From Amphibiibacter pelophylacis (GTDB lineage Bacteria > Pseudomonadota > Gammaproteobacteria > Burkholderiales > Burkholderiaceae_C), in contig NZ_JAWDIE010000003.1 in assembly GCF_037688875.1 (NCBI RefSeq), forward strand, positions 124,001 to 188,000: DNA of 64,000 nucleotides, in the 5' to 3' direction. Shown here piece by piece: positions 51,698 through 59,937 of this stretch (position 1 is its first letter; each line of letters starts with the position of its first letter). The notes under the pieces were generated by a model. That model ran no database searches, was not told the DNA's origin, and saw only the letters and a program-made list of their open reading frames with translations. The position numbers and the translations under genes are program-made.

Positions 51698-52609
51698 ATG
51701 ACCACCCAGCCCCTGTCCAGCCACCAGACCTCCACCCGGCCGGTTTCGTCCAGTGGTTTTGTGCGCCGCTCGCGGCTGATCGCCTGGCTGACGGGCAGCA
51801 GCCGCCGCGAGCGCCGCCTGCCCCTGCTGGGCCTGGCGGCAGCGGCGCTGCTGGTGCTGGGCGCGCTGCCGCTGGTGCGCCACGAGCTGACACTGAACAC
51901 CGCAGGAGACCCCACCGCCTGGATCCTGCTGTGGAGCGTGCTGACGCTGGCGGGCGTGGGCCTGGGCATTCTGGGCTGGACCTTGGCATCCGGTCTGGCC
52001 GCCGAGCTGCGCCAGGCGCGGCTGGATCTGGACATGGCTTCGGTGCAGGATCTGGCGACGCGGGCTTACAACAAGCACCATTTTCTGACCTTGGCCGAGG
52101 CCGAATGGACGCGCTGCCGCCGCTACGGCGTGGACACCGCGCTGCTGCTGCTGCACGGCGACCAGCTCGATCAGGTGCTGCAGCGCAACGGTCAGGCCTG
52201 TCGCGACACGCTGATGCGCGAAATGGTCCAGGTCGCGCGCGGCTCGCTGCGCAAAGCCGACATCCTGGGCCGCTTCGCCGCCGACCAGTTCGCGATTTTC
52301 GTGCCGCACACCGACCACCTGGGCGCGCTGGACGTGGCCGAGCGCATCCGCTCGCAGGTCGAGCAGCTGGCGCTGGCCTGGGACGGCCAGACGGTGCGCA
52401 GCACGCTGAGCATCGGTGTGGCCTCGCTGGGCCCCGGCCACAGCCACCTGGACAGCATGATCACCGACGCCATGAAGGCGCTGGTCATCGCCCAGAACGG
52501 CGGCTGCAACTGCGTGCGCGCCGCGCCGCTGCAGGCCCGCCGCCCCCCGGGCCGCATGGTTCCGCCCGACACGGCCGGGCGCCTGAACGTGCAAAGACGC
52601 CGCCACTGA
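51698..52609 (+). CDS. Membrane-bound GGDEF-domain protein with degenerate active site
   Basis: A 303-residue protein. Two hydrophobic helices lie at about residues 43-60 (LLGLAAAALLVLGALPLV) and 73-97 (WILLWSVLTLAGVGLGILGWTLA). A GGDEF domain follows (DLATRAYNKHHFLTLAEAEW). The signature GG(D/E)EF is FAADQF at 194-198, so both Gly and the Glu are changed and cyclase activity is unlikely. The inhibitory-site RxxD is kept (RKAD, 185-188), which would suit a c-di-GMP-binding receptor. The C-terminal 30 residues are Arg/Pro-rich. Confidence 0.85.
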   Translation: MTTQPLSSHQTSTRPVSSSGFVRRSRLIAWLTGSSRRERRLPLLGLAAAALLVLGALPLVRHELTLNTAGDPTAWILLWSVLTLAGVGLGILGWTLASGLAAELRQARLDLDMASVQDLATRAYNKHHFLTLAEAEWTRCRRYGVDTALLLLHGDQLDQVLQRNGQACRDTLMREMVQVARGSLRKADILGRFAADQFAIFVPHTDHLGALDVAERIRSQVEQLALAWDGQTVRSTLSIGVASLGPGHSHLDSMITDAMKALVIAQNGGCNCVRAAPLQARRPPGRMVPPDTAGRLNVQRRRH

Positions 52610-52660
52610 AACGTTCACTGCGCCTTTTTCAGCGCTTCACCCCCGTCAGTCCGGCTTATG

Positions 52661-52679
52661 ATTGAGACCTGTTCTCAAT
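52661..52679. promoter_or_regulatory. Fur-box-like 19-bp palindrome
   Basis: ATTGAGACCTGTTCTCAAT is a 9-1-9 inverted repeat with a single mismatch and resembles Fur boxes of the TGAGAAT-n-ATTCTCA kind. It overlaps a TATGAT -10-like box (52657-52662) and sits 12 bp before the GTG start of the di-heme peroxidase gene, so repression by iron-loaded Fur is predicted. Confidence 0.55.
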
Positions 52680-52691
52680 TCAAGGAAGACC

Positions 52692-54215
52692 GTGGCTGCG
52701 AACCGGACGGGCCCTTCAGCGCGCGAACGCCGCTTTGTCACTGCCGTGGTCGTCATCGTGGCTGCCGCGGCGATGCTCGGTGCGTGGTGGAGTTCCCGCC
52801 CCGCCGCTGCGCCTGAAGCCCGCCGCGAGACCGCCTCATCCGCAGCCCCAACGCCGACAGGCCAGCCCGCCGTGCCCAAAGGCACCGAGCTGGATCTGCT
52901 GGCGCTGACCCAGACCCAGCGCGACGCCCAGAACACGGCGCTCAAGGCTGCGGGCCAGGGCCTGGCGCCCCCACCGCTGCCCGACAGCCGCCCCGAGACC
53001 CTGCTGCTGCGCCAGTGGGTCGGCCAGGCGCCGCCACGCCCCGAAAAACCGGCCGCGATGTCCGAGGCCGCCCGACTGGGCGCGCTGATTTTTGTGGATC
53101 GCAGCCTGTCGGCCTCGGGCCGGCAGTCGTGCGCCAGCTGCCACGAGGCCTCGCTGGGTTTTTCCAGCCCTTTTGACGACGCGACAGCGCCGGGCGGCAG
53201 CGACATGATGGCCAGCGGCACGCGCGTGCCGCAGCCGCTGCGTTACGCGGCGCTCAACCCCGAGCCGCAGTTCACGGTCGAAGAGACCCCCGAAGCCGAC
53301 GGCGGTGGCCTGGAAGCGGCGGGGGGATTCTTCTGGGACGGCCGCGCCAGCAGCCTGCAGGATCAGGCGCAGCAGCCTTTTCTGGCGGCCAACGAAATGG
53401 CCAACCGCAACGCCTCTGAAGTGCTGGCGCGGCTGGTCAAAACCCCCTACTACGCCCGCCTGCAGGCGCTGTATGGCGCGAGCAGCATGGCCGATCCCGA
53501 CCAGGCGCTGGCCAGCGTGGGTCAGGCGCTGATGCAGTTCCAGCTCGAAAGCCCGTCTTTCGCGCCTTTCAGCAGCCGCTTCGACGACTACCTGCGTGGC
53601 AGCGCCCAGCTGACGCCTGCGCAGCAGCGCGGCCTGATGCTGTTCAACAATCCGGCCAAAGGCAACTGCATCGCCTGCCACACCAGCGTGCCCAGCGCGA
53701 ACCGGCCGCTGCCGCTGTTCACCGATTTCACCTACGACGCGCTGGGCGTGCCGCGCAACCCGCAGATCGCGGCCAACCGCAACCCGGCGCACTTCGATCT
53801 GGGCCTGTGCGATGCCCACCCGCCCTCGGCAGGCTCGGTCATGAACGGGCTGTGCGGCGCCTTCAAGGTGCCTTCGCTGCGCAATGTGGCGGTGCGGCGC
53901 CATTTCTTTCACAACGGCCGCTTCGACAACCTGCGCACCGTGCTGGAGTTTTACGTGCAGCGCGACACCCACCCGGAGCGCTGGTATCCGAGAGACGCCG
54001 CCGGGAAAATCCAGCTCTTTGACGATCTGCCCGCGCCTTACAAGGCCAACGTCAACCGCACCGAAGTGCCGTACAACCGCAAGCCCGGTCAGGCCCCGGC
54101 GCTGGACGCGCACGAGATCGACGATCTGCTCAGCTTCCTGAGCACACTGACCGACGCCGATCTGACCGCGCAGGCGCAGCAGAACCTGGCGCGCCAGGGC
54201 ATCAGACCGCAGTGA
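52692..54215 (+). CDS. Di-heme cytochrome c peroxidase / MauG-family protein, membrane-anchored
   Basis: A 507-residue protein starting at GTG (52692) with AAGGA six bases upstream; a TTG at 52662 is the alternative. An uncleaved N-terminal helix (VTAVVVIVAAAAMLGAWW) anchors it facing the periplasm. Two heme c sites are at CASCH (147-151) and CIACH (326-330), in the order of CcpA/MauG proteins. It would reduce peroxide or perform MauG-like oxidations with electrons from cytochromes. Its last 14 bp overlap the 3' end of the convergent Kelch gene. Confidence 0.88.
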   Translation: MAANRTGPSARERRFVTAVVVIVAAAAMLGAWWSSRPAAAPEARRETASSAAPTPTGQPAVPKGTELDLLALTQTQRDAQNTALKAAGQGLAPPPLPDSRPETLLLRQWVGQAPPRPEKPAAMSEAARLGALIFVDRSLSASGRQSCASCHEASLGFSSPFDDATAPGGSDMMASGTRVPQPLRYAALNPEPQFTVEETPEADGGGLEAAGGFFWDGRASSLQDQAQQPFLAANEMANRNASEVLARLVKTPYYARLQALYGASSMADPDQALASVGQALMQFQLESPSFAPFSSRFDDYLRGSAQLTPAQQRGLMLFNNPAKGNCIACHTSVPSANRPLPLFTDFTYDALGVPRNPQIAANRNPAHFDLGLCDAHPPSAGSVMNGLCGAFKVPSLRNVAVRRHFFHNGRFDNLRTVLEFYVQRDTHPERWYPRDAAGKIQLFDDLPAPYKANVNRTEVPYNRKPGQAPALDAHEIDDLLSFLSTLTDADLTAQAQQNLARQGIRPQ

Positions 54216-55341
54216 TCAGGCCGCTGTCATGCGGGGGCGGATGGGCGGATGGGCTGACGCGCACCGCGCCTGACGCCGAATCCCAGTGCAGGCGCAGCAC
54301 GGCATCGGTGGCCGCGCCGCCCTGCACTTCGCCGCCGACCAGCAGCAGGCTGTCCCCGAGCGCGAAGCTGACGCCATAGCCCATGCCCTGCGGCAGCTGG
54401 CCGACGCGCTGCCAGCGCGTCCCCTGCAGCGCAAAAATGCCGTCGTGCCAGGTTTTGGTCAGGCCCTGGTGGGCGTAGCGGTGGCCGGCGGCGTACCGCG
54501 CCCGCGCCCCGGGGAAGCTGGCCCCGCCCGCCAGCAGCAGCGTGCCCTGGACATCGCCCGCGTAGGCGCCCGCAACGCCTTCTTCACCCAGACCGCCCTC
54601 GGGGCCGGAGCTGGGGGCTTCGTGCCAGTCCAGGTTGTCGCCATCGTCGTGGATGTGCCAGATGGCCGTGCCGCGCAGGCCAGGTTTGACCTCGCCGTGG
54701 ATCAGGGTCAGCCCCTTGCCCTGGGCGACCAGCGCGGACCCGGCACAGCCCGCCACCGGGCCTTCGCCCAGATCCAGCCAGTGGCCGTGCTGCACGTCGT
54801 AGCCCAGCACGCTGGCCGGAAAGCGGTAGGCCTCGCAGGGCTGGGACAGGTACTGGCGGGTCAGCGCGGCGGCGGCGTCCTCCTGCCCCGTCACGCGCTG
54901 CAGCAGGCTGGTGTAGGCGCGGAACACGTCGGGGTTGACGCCGCCGAAAAAGGCCAGCGGCCCGCTGGGCAGCACGCAGGCGGCCGCACCCAGCAGCCCG
55001 CGCGGCGCCGAAGGCAGCTGCTGCCAGACGCCCGTGGCCGGATCAAAGCTGTACATATCGTCCAGCGCCACCGTGGGCTGACCGGGCCGTGGCTGGCCCG
55101 CGCCGCCCAGCACCCAGATGCGGCCGTGGGCAGCCAGCGCCAGCGGCTGCTCGCGCACCACGCCGGGGAAATCGGCCAGACGCTGCCACGCGGGCGCGTC
55201 GGCGGCCAGGTCCAGGGCATACCAGGCGTGGCCTGCGCTGCCCAGACCCACATACAGGGTGTCGCCCAGACGGGCACCACAGCCCTGGCGCAGCGGCTGG
55301 GGCAGGCGGGGAAGGACAGGACGATGAGAATCGGCGGTCAT
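54202..55341 (-). CDS. NanM-like Kelch beta-propeller (N-acetylneuraminate epimerase family)
   Basis: A 379-residue six-bladed Kelch propeller. The first blade DTLYVGLGSAGHAWYALDL and FPGVVREQPLAL, and IWVLGGAG, AFFGGVN, LLLAGGASFPGA and LLLVGGEV are the repeated Kelch strands, closest to NanM/YjhT. NanM is periplasmic in E. coli, but no signal peptide is seen here (MTADSHRPVLPRLPQPL). No sialic-acid genes are nearby. It ends overlapping the peroxidase gene and precedes maf on the reverse strand, 6 bp downstream of it. Confidence 0.75.
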   Translation of the reverse strand: MTADSHRPVLPRLPQPLRQGCGARLGDTLYVGLGSAGHAWYALDLAADAPAWQRLADFPGVVREQPLALAAHGRIWVLGGAGQPRPGQPTVALDDMYSFDPATGVWQQLPSAPRGLLGAAACVLPSGPLAFFGGVNPDVFRAYTSLLQRVTGQEDAAAALTRQYLSQPCEAYRFPASVLGYDVQHGHWLDLGEGPVAGCAGSALVAQGKGLTLIHGEVKPGLRGTAIWHIHDDGDNLDWHEAPSSGPEGGLGEEGVAGAYAGDVQGTLLLAGGASFPGARARYAAGHRYAHQGLTKTWHDGIFALQGTRWQRVGQLPQGMGYGVSFALGDSLLLVGGEVQGGAATDAVLRLHWDSASGAVRVSPSAHPPPHDSGLITAV

Positions 55342-55347
55342 GCGGGT

Positions 55348-55992
55348 TTACTTTCCGGAAGTCAGGAGCTGATCCAGCTCGAACAGGGGCAGGCCGACAA
55401 TCCCGGAGTGGCTGCCCTCGATGCGGCTGATCCAGCGGGCGGCGCGGCCCTGGATGGCGTAGGCGCCCGCCTTGCCCGCCGGTTCGCCGCTGGCGACGTA
55501 GGCGCGCAGCGCGTCCTGCGGGACGGCCGACCAGGTGACGCGGCTGGTGGACAGGCGCTGCTGGCCATCCAGCCAGACGGCGGTGTAGACCTCATGGCTG
55601 CGCCCGGCCAGCGCCGTCAGCATGGCCAGGGCCTCACTGTCGTCCTGCGGCTTGCCCAGGATGCGGCCGTCCAGCGCCACCGTGGTGTCAGCGGCCAGCA
55701 CGGGCGCAGCGGGCCAGGCCGCCACGCCGTGCTGCGCCTGCAGGCGCGACAGGCGCTGGCGCGCGGCCTCGCCCTTCAGGCGCGCGACGCGCTGCACGTA
55801 AACGGCGGGCGTATCGCCGGGCCGCACGGCTTCAAGCGCCTCGGCGTCCTCGTCCGGGCCGGCCAGCAGCAGGCGGTAGCGCACGGCGATGCTGTCCAGC
55901 AGGTCGCGACGGCGCGGGCTCTGCGAGGCCAGGTAAAGGTCAAACCCGGGATCAAGCCGGGAACCGTCTGCGGATGATGCGGGCGTGTTCAG
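55348..55992 (-). CDS. maf: Maf-family nucleoside triphosphate pyrophosphatase, non-ATG start
   Basis: A Maf-like dTTP/UTP pyrophosphatase. The essential N-terminal motif is DLYLASQSPRRRDLL, and ADTTVALDGRILGKPQD plus GKAGAYAIQGRAA follow. In the frame between the upstream TGA (56001-55999) and this motif no ATG, GTG or TTG exists. The likely start is CTG at 55992, with GGGAG about 9 nt upstream, or the ATC before it. A start at the internal GTG (55884) would remove the active-site motif and is rejected. It lies directly after rlmH. Confidence 0.8.
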   Translation of the reverse strand: MNTPASSADGSRLDPGFDLYLASQSPRRRDLLDSIAVRYRLLLAGPDEDAEALEAVRPGDTPAVYVQRVARLKGEAARQRLSRLQAQHGVAAWPAAPVLAADTTVALDGRILGKPQDDSEALAMLTALAGRSHEVYTAVWLDGQQRLSTSRVTWSAVPQDALRAYVASGEPAGKAGAYAIQGRAARWISRIEGSHSGIVGLPLFELDQLLTSGK

Positions 55993-55998
55993 GATTTT

Positions 55999-56478
55999 TC
56001 ACTCCCGATGATACGGGTGGTGGCTCAGGATGCTCCAGGCGCGGTAGACCTGTTCGATCAGGACGACACGGGCCAGGGCGTGTGGCAGGGTCAGGCTGGA
56101 CAGGCGCAGCAGCACGTCGGCCTGCGCCTTGAGCGGCGGGTGGATGCCGTCGGCGCCGCCGATGACAAAAACGGTGTCGCGACCGTCCTGCTGCCACTGG
56201 CCCAGATGCTCGGCCAGCGCCACGCTGCCCCAGTCGCGGCCGCGTTCGTCGAGCACGACACGGCGCACATCACGGCCATAGTGTTTGGCCAGCGTGGCCT
56301 CGATACGGGCGGCTTCCAGCTGCATCACCGTGGCGGGCGGGCGGCTGTCGCGCGATTCGGCCTTGAGCGCGTGCACGGCAAACTGCCAGTGCGGTGGCAG
56401 GCGCTTGGCGAAATCGTCGCAGGCGGCCTGCGCCCAGTCGGGCAGGCGCTGGGCCAGGGCGATCAGGCCCAGCTTCAC
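55999..56478 (-). CDS. rlmH: 23S rRNA (pseudouridine1915-N3)-methyltransferase
   Basis: A 159-residue SPOUT methyltransferase acting on assembled 70S ribosomes. The start is GTG (56478), giving MKLGLIALAQRLPDW. The SPOUT knot motif FVIGGADGIHPPLKAQAD and the C-terminal EQVYRAWSILSHHPYHRE are diagnostic. It overlaps the rsfS stop by four bases (GTGA). Confidence 0.94.
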   Translation of the reverse strand: MKLGLIALAQRLPDWAQAACDDFAKRLPPHWQFAVHALKAESRDSRPPATVMQLEAARIEATLAKHYGRDVRRVVLDERGRDWGSVALAEHLGQWQQDGRDTVFVIGGADGIHPPLKAQADVLLRLSSLTLPHALARVVLIEQVYRAWSILSHHPYHRE

Positions 56479-56846
56479 GGTTTGGCGGACGCTCCCCGCA
56501 GCGGCAGGCGGGCCGGACGGCTGGGCTTTTCGCCCCACAGCTCTTCCAGGCGGTAGTAGTCGCGGATGGCCGGCTGCATGATGTGGGCGACAGCCGCCCC
56601 GCAGTCCACGATGATCCATTCGCCGTTTTCTTCGCCTTCCGTGCGCAGCACCGGAAAACCGGCCTGGCGCACCGCGTCCTTGACGCTGCTGGCCAGCGCC
56701 TTGGTCTGGCGGTTGGAGGTGCCCGAGGCGATGATCACGCGCTCGAACATGCTGGTCAGGTGTTCGGTGTCGAAGACGGCGATGTTGTGCGCCTTGACGT
56801 CTTCCAGACCGGTGACGATGGCCTCTTGCAGCTGGGTAATGTTCAT
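56475..56846 (-). CDS. rsfS: Ribosomal silencing factor RsfS
   Basis: A 123-residue protein that binds L14 and blocks subunit joining in stationary phase. Signatures are EDVKAHNIAVFDTE, ASGTSNRQTKALASSV and GEENGEWIIVDCGAAVAHIMQ with EELWG near the end. The ATG at 56846 (MNITQLQEAIV) is chosen; upstream residues are Arg-rich out-of-family sequence. It heads the rsfS-rlmH-maf run. Confidence 0.94.
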   Translation of the reverse strand: MNITQLQEAIVTGLEDVKAHNIAVFDTEHLTSMFERVIIASGTSNRQTKALASSVKDAVRQAGFPVLRTEGEENGEWIIVDCGAAVAHIMQPAIRDYYRLEELWGEKPSRPARLPLRGASAKP

Positions 56847-56925
56847 GAAGAAATGGTTCTTGAGTGCGCTGTGACAGGGCTGGCAGTGTACGCGCTGCAG
56901 GCCCTGCGTGGGGAATCGGTGACCC

Positions 56926-57783
56926 TCAGTGGCGGACGGTGTCGTCGATGCGCAGCGCCGCCTGGGCCTCGCGCTCGCGGCGGCGCGTGGCACGCGCCAC
57001 CCAGATGCTGTAGGCGATGATGACCAGGGTCACCGTCACGATCAGCAGCGTGGCGGCGGCGTAGATGGTCGGATTGATGCCGCGCCGGGCGTAACCGAAG
57101 ATCACCTGCGGCAGCGTGGAGACGCCCGGGCCGGAGAGGAACTCGGAGATCACCACATCGTCGAACGACAGCGTGAACGACAGCAGGAACGCCGCCAGGA
57201 TGGCCTGGAAAATGTTGGGCAGCGTCACCATGAAGAAGACCTGGTGCGGGCGCGCGCCCAGATCCATGGCGGCCTCCTCGATGCGGGCGTCCATCTCCAG
57301 CAGGCGGCTTTGCACCACCACCATGGCGTAAGACATGCCCAGCAGCGTGTGGCCCAGAATGATGGTGAGCAGGCCGCGCTGCGGCCAGCCCAGCAGATCC
57401 TGCGCGCCCACCATGAGCAGCAGCAGCGACAGACCGATCACCACTTCAGGCATCACCAGCGGCGCGTTGACCATGCCGGAAAACAGCGTGCGCCCCAGAA
57501 AACGCCGGTAGCGCACCAGCACGAAGGCCGCCAGCGTGCCCAGAATGGCCGACAGCACGCCCGTCACTGCCGCCACCTTCACCGACAGCCAGAAGCCTTC
57601 GACGATTTTGCTGTCGCGCGTCAGGGCCTCGTACCAGCGCAGCGAAAAGCCGGTGAAGCGGGCGTCCTGGCGCGTGCTGTTGAAGCTGAACACCACCATG
57701 AAGCCCAGCGGCAGGTACAGAAAGAAGAAAACCAGCGCCATCCAGATCCGGCCGATGTGCCGGGTGAGAAACGAGCCTTTCAT
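56926..57783 (-). CDS. potI: Spermidine/putrescine ABC transporter permease, PotI-like
   Basis: A 285-residue inner-membrane permease with six hydrophobic segments. The EAA loop is EEAAMDLGARPHQVFFMVTLP near residue 175. It is second of the permease pair and overlaps the PotH-like gene by four bases (ATGA). Its C-terminus (RREREAQAALRIDD) is charged and cytoplasmic. PotC and PotI cannot be separated by eye; the operon context with a PotF-like binding protein favours putrescine uptake. Confidence 0.88.
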   Translation of the reverse strand: MKGSFLTRHIGRIWMALVFFFLYLPLGFMVVFSFNSTRQDARFTGFSLRWYEALTRDSKIVEGFWLSVKVAAVTGVLSAILGTLAAFVLVRYRRFLGRTLFSGMVNAPLVMPEVVIGLSLLLLMVGAQDLLGWPQRGLLTIILGHTLLGMSYAMVVVQSRLLEMDARIEEAAMDLGARPHQVFFMVTLPNIFQAILAAFLLSFTLSFDDVVISEFLSGPGVSTLPQVIFGYARRGINPTIYAAATLLIVTVTLVIIAYSIWVARATRRREREAQAALRIDDTVRH

Positions 57784-58691
57784 GCGCCCTTCTCCTGGCT
57801 GGCGCTGCTGCGGTAGTACAGCGAGAGCGGTACGACAATCAGCGCGATCATGACCACCGCCAGCGCCGAGGCGCGCGGCCAGTTGTTGCTGGTGAACATC
57901 TCGTCCCAGACCACGCGGCCGATCATCAGGTTCTCTGGCCCGCCCAGCAGCGAGGGAATCACGAACTCGCCCAGGCAGGGGATGAAAACCAGCATGAAAC
58001 CCGCCACGATGCCCGCTCGCGACAGCGGCACCGTCACCAGCCAGAAGGCCTTGAGCGGCGTCGCGCCCAGATCCCAGGCCGCTTCGAGCAGGCGCACATC
58101 CATCTTGACCAGGTTGGCGTAAAGCGGCAGCACCATGAAGGGCAGGTAGACATAGGTCATGCCCACCAGCATCGAGATACTGGTGTACAGCATGATGATG
58201 GGCTCGTGAATGACGCCGATGGCCATCAGGAAGCGGTTGATCACGCCCTGGTCGGCCAGCAGGCCTTTCCAGGCGTAAACGCGCAGCAGAAAGGACGTCC
58301 AGAACGGCAGCATCACCATCATCAGCAGCGCCGGGCGCAGCGCCGGGGACGAGCGCGCGATGAAATAGGCAAAGGGGTAGCCCAGCAGCAGGCACAGCAG
58401 CGCGGTGACGAAGGCGTAGAAAATCGAGCGCAGATAGGCTTCGATGTATATCGTCTGGAACAGCGCCCCGCCGCCGGATTCGCGAAAGATCGTCCAGTAG
58501 TTTTCGTACTTGAGGTGCAGGATGCCCGTGACCGGATCCCACAGCGGCTTGAAGGGGCTGATGCTCTCACCCATGTCCACAAAACTGATGTAGAGCAGGA
58601 TCAGGAAAGGCAGCAGGAAGAACACCCCCAGCCAGACGTAGGGCACGCCGATGACGAAACGCCGTCCCGGCAGGCGCGTGGGCAGTTTCAT
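57780..58691 (-). CDS. potH: Spermidine/putrescine ABC transporter permease, PotH-like
   Basis: A 303-residue permease starting MKLPTRLPGRRFVIGVPYVW. It has six hydrophobic segments and an EAA-type loop LEAAWDLGATPLKAFWLVTVP near residue 200. It pairs with the PotI-like protein to form the membrane channel. It lies 13 bp after the ATPase gene. Confidence 0.88.
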   Translation of the reverse strand: MKLPTRLPGRRFVIGVPYVWLGVFFLLPFLILLYISFVDMGESISPFKPLWDPVTGILHLKYENYWTIFRESGGGALFQTIYIEAYLRSIFYAFVTALLCLLLGYPFAYFIARSSPALRPALLMMVMLPFWTSFLLRVYAWKGLLADQGVINRFLMAIGVIHEPIIMLYTSISMLVGMTYVYLPFMVLPLYANLVKMDVRLLEAAWDLGATPLKAFWLVTVPLSRAGIVAGFMLVFIPCLGEFVIPSLLGGPENLMIGRVVWDEMFTSNNWPRASALAVVMIALIVVPLSLYYRSSASQEKGA

Positions 58692-58704
58692 GGCGGTCTC
58701 CCGG

Positions 58705-59844
58705 TCAGTCGCGCAGCAGGACAGCGTCGGTGGTGTCCCACCAGTAAAAGACCTCGTCCTCCCAGGTCAGATCCAGCAGCTCGTGGCGCGAGCCGTTGGG
58801 CTCGGTCACCTTGATGCGCTGGCCCTGGGGCGTGGCCACGATGTAGGTGTTGTAGGAACCGAAGTAGGCGATTTCCTTCACCTTGCCGGCGAAGACGTTG
58901 GGCGTATCGCCTGCGGGCCGGGTGCGCGAGATGCTGATTTTCTCGGGCCGCACGGCCACCGCCACGGGCATGCCCAGAGCGCCGCTGACGGCGTGGCCAA
59001 CGTGGATCTCGCCGATCGGCGTCGAGGCGGCGCAGCGGTCGACCTCGTCCACGCTCAGCTTGCCCTCAAACAGGTTGACGTTGCCGATGAAGTCCGCCAC
59101 AAAGCGGTTGGCCGGGTACTCGTAGACCTGCTGCGGCGAACCGACCTGCTGCACACGGCCTTTGCTCATCACGGCGATGCGTCCGGCCATGGTCATGGCC
59201 TCTTCCTGGTCGTGGGTGACCATGACGCAGGTCACGCCGACCTGTTCGATGATGTTGACCAGCTCGAACTGCGTCTGCTCGCGCAGCTTTTTGTCCAGCG
59301 CGCCCAGCGGTTCGTCCAGCAAAAGCAGCTTGGGGCGCTTGGCCAGGCTGCGCGCCAGCGCCACGCGCTGCTGCTGCCCGCCCGACAGCTGGTGCGGCTT
59401 GCGTTTGGCGTAAGGCGTGAGCTGGACCAGCGCCAGCATCTCGTCGGTGCGCTTTTTGACCTCGGTGCGCGGCAGGCCTTCGCGGCGCAGGCCAAAAGCC
59501 ACGTTGTCCCACAGGCTCAGGTGCGGGAAGAGCGCGTAGCTCTGGAACATCATGTTCACCGGACGCTCGTAGGGCGGCATATTGGCCACGTCCTGCCCGC
59601 CCAGGCGGATGGTGCCCGAGGTGGGCGTCTCGAAGCCCGCCAGCATGCGCAAAAGCGTCGATTTGCCGCAGCCCGAGCTGCCCAGCAGGGCGAAAATTTC
59701 GCCCTTGCGGATGGACAGCGAAACCTCGTCCACCGCCAGCGCGTCGTCAAAGCGCTTGACCAGCTTGTCGGTGACCAGGTAGCCGTCGCTGGCGTCCGGC
59801 ACCGTGGAGGAGGCAGTTGCCGCAGGAGCGGTGGCGGGAGACAT
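58705..59844 (-). CDS. potG: Polyamine ABC transporter ATP-binding protein, PotG-like
   Basis: A 379-residue ATPase of the CUT1/PotA class. Walker A GSSGCGKST (55-63), Q-loop FQSYALFPHL, signature LSGGQQQRVALARSLAKRP, Walker B LLLLDEPLGALDKKLR and switch His in VTHDQEEAM are intact. The C-terminal ~110 residues form a TOBE domain (VAVRPEKISISR) for regulatory ligand binding. A ~20-residue Ala/Ser/Thr-rich leader precedes the core. Confidence 0.93.
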   Translation of the reverse strand: MSPATAPAATASSTVPDASDGYLVTDKLVKRFDDALAVDEVSLSIRKGEIFALLGSSGCGKSTLLRMLAGFETPTSGTIRLGGQDVANMPPYERPVNMMFQSYALFPHLSLWDNVAFGLRREGLPRTEVKKRTDEMLALVQLTPYAKRKPHQLSGGQQQRVALARSLAKRPKLLLLDEPLGALDKKLREQTQFELVNIIEQVGVTCVMVTHDQEEAMTMAGRIAVMSKGRVQQVGSPQQVYEYPANRFVADFIGNVNLFEGKLSVDEVDRCAASTPIGEIHVGHAVSGALGMPVAVAVRPEKISISRTRPAGDTPNVFAGKVKEIAYFGSYNTYIVATPQGQRIKVTEPNGSRHELLDLTWEDEVFYWWDTTDAVLLRD

Positions 59845-59864
59845 CGGCTTTCCTTCACTGAAAC

Positions 59865-59893
59865 GGCGGCCGCTCCTCAGGGAGCCGGCCGCC
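59865..59893 (-). other. Intercistronic hairpin between potF and potG
   Basis: GGCGGCCGCTCC (59865-59876), loop TCAG and GGAGCCGGCCGCC (59881-59893) form a very stable hairpin about 45 nt after the potF stop. There is no T-tract, so it looks like an mRNA-stabilising or attenuating structure that would let the binding protein be made in excess over the ATPase and permeases. Confidence 0.55.
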
Positions 59894-59937
59894 TGTCATC
59901 GCGGGTCATCGGGCGTCGGGCGTCGGTCAGACGGCCT

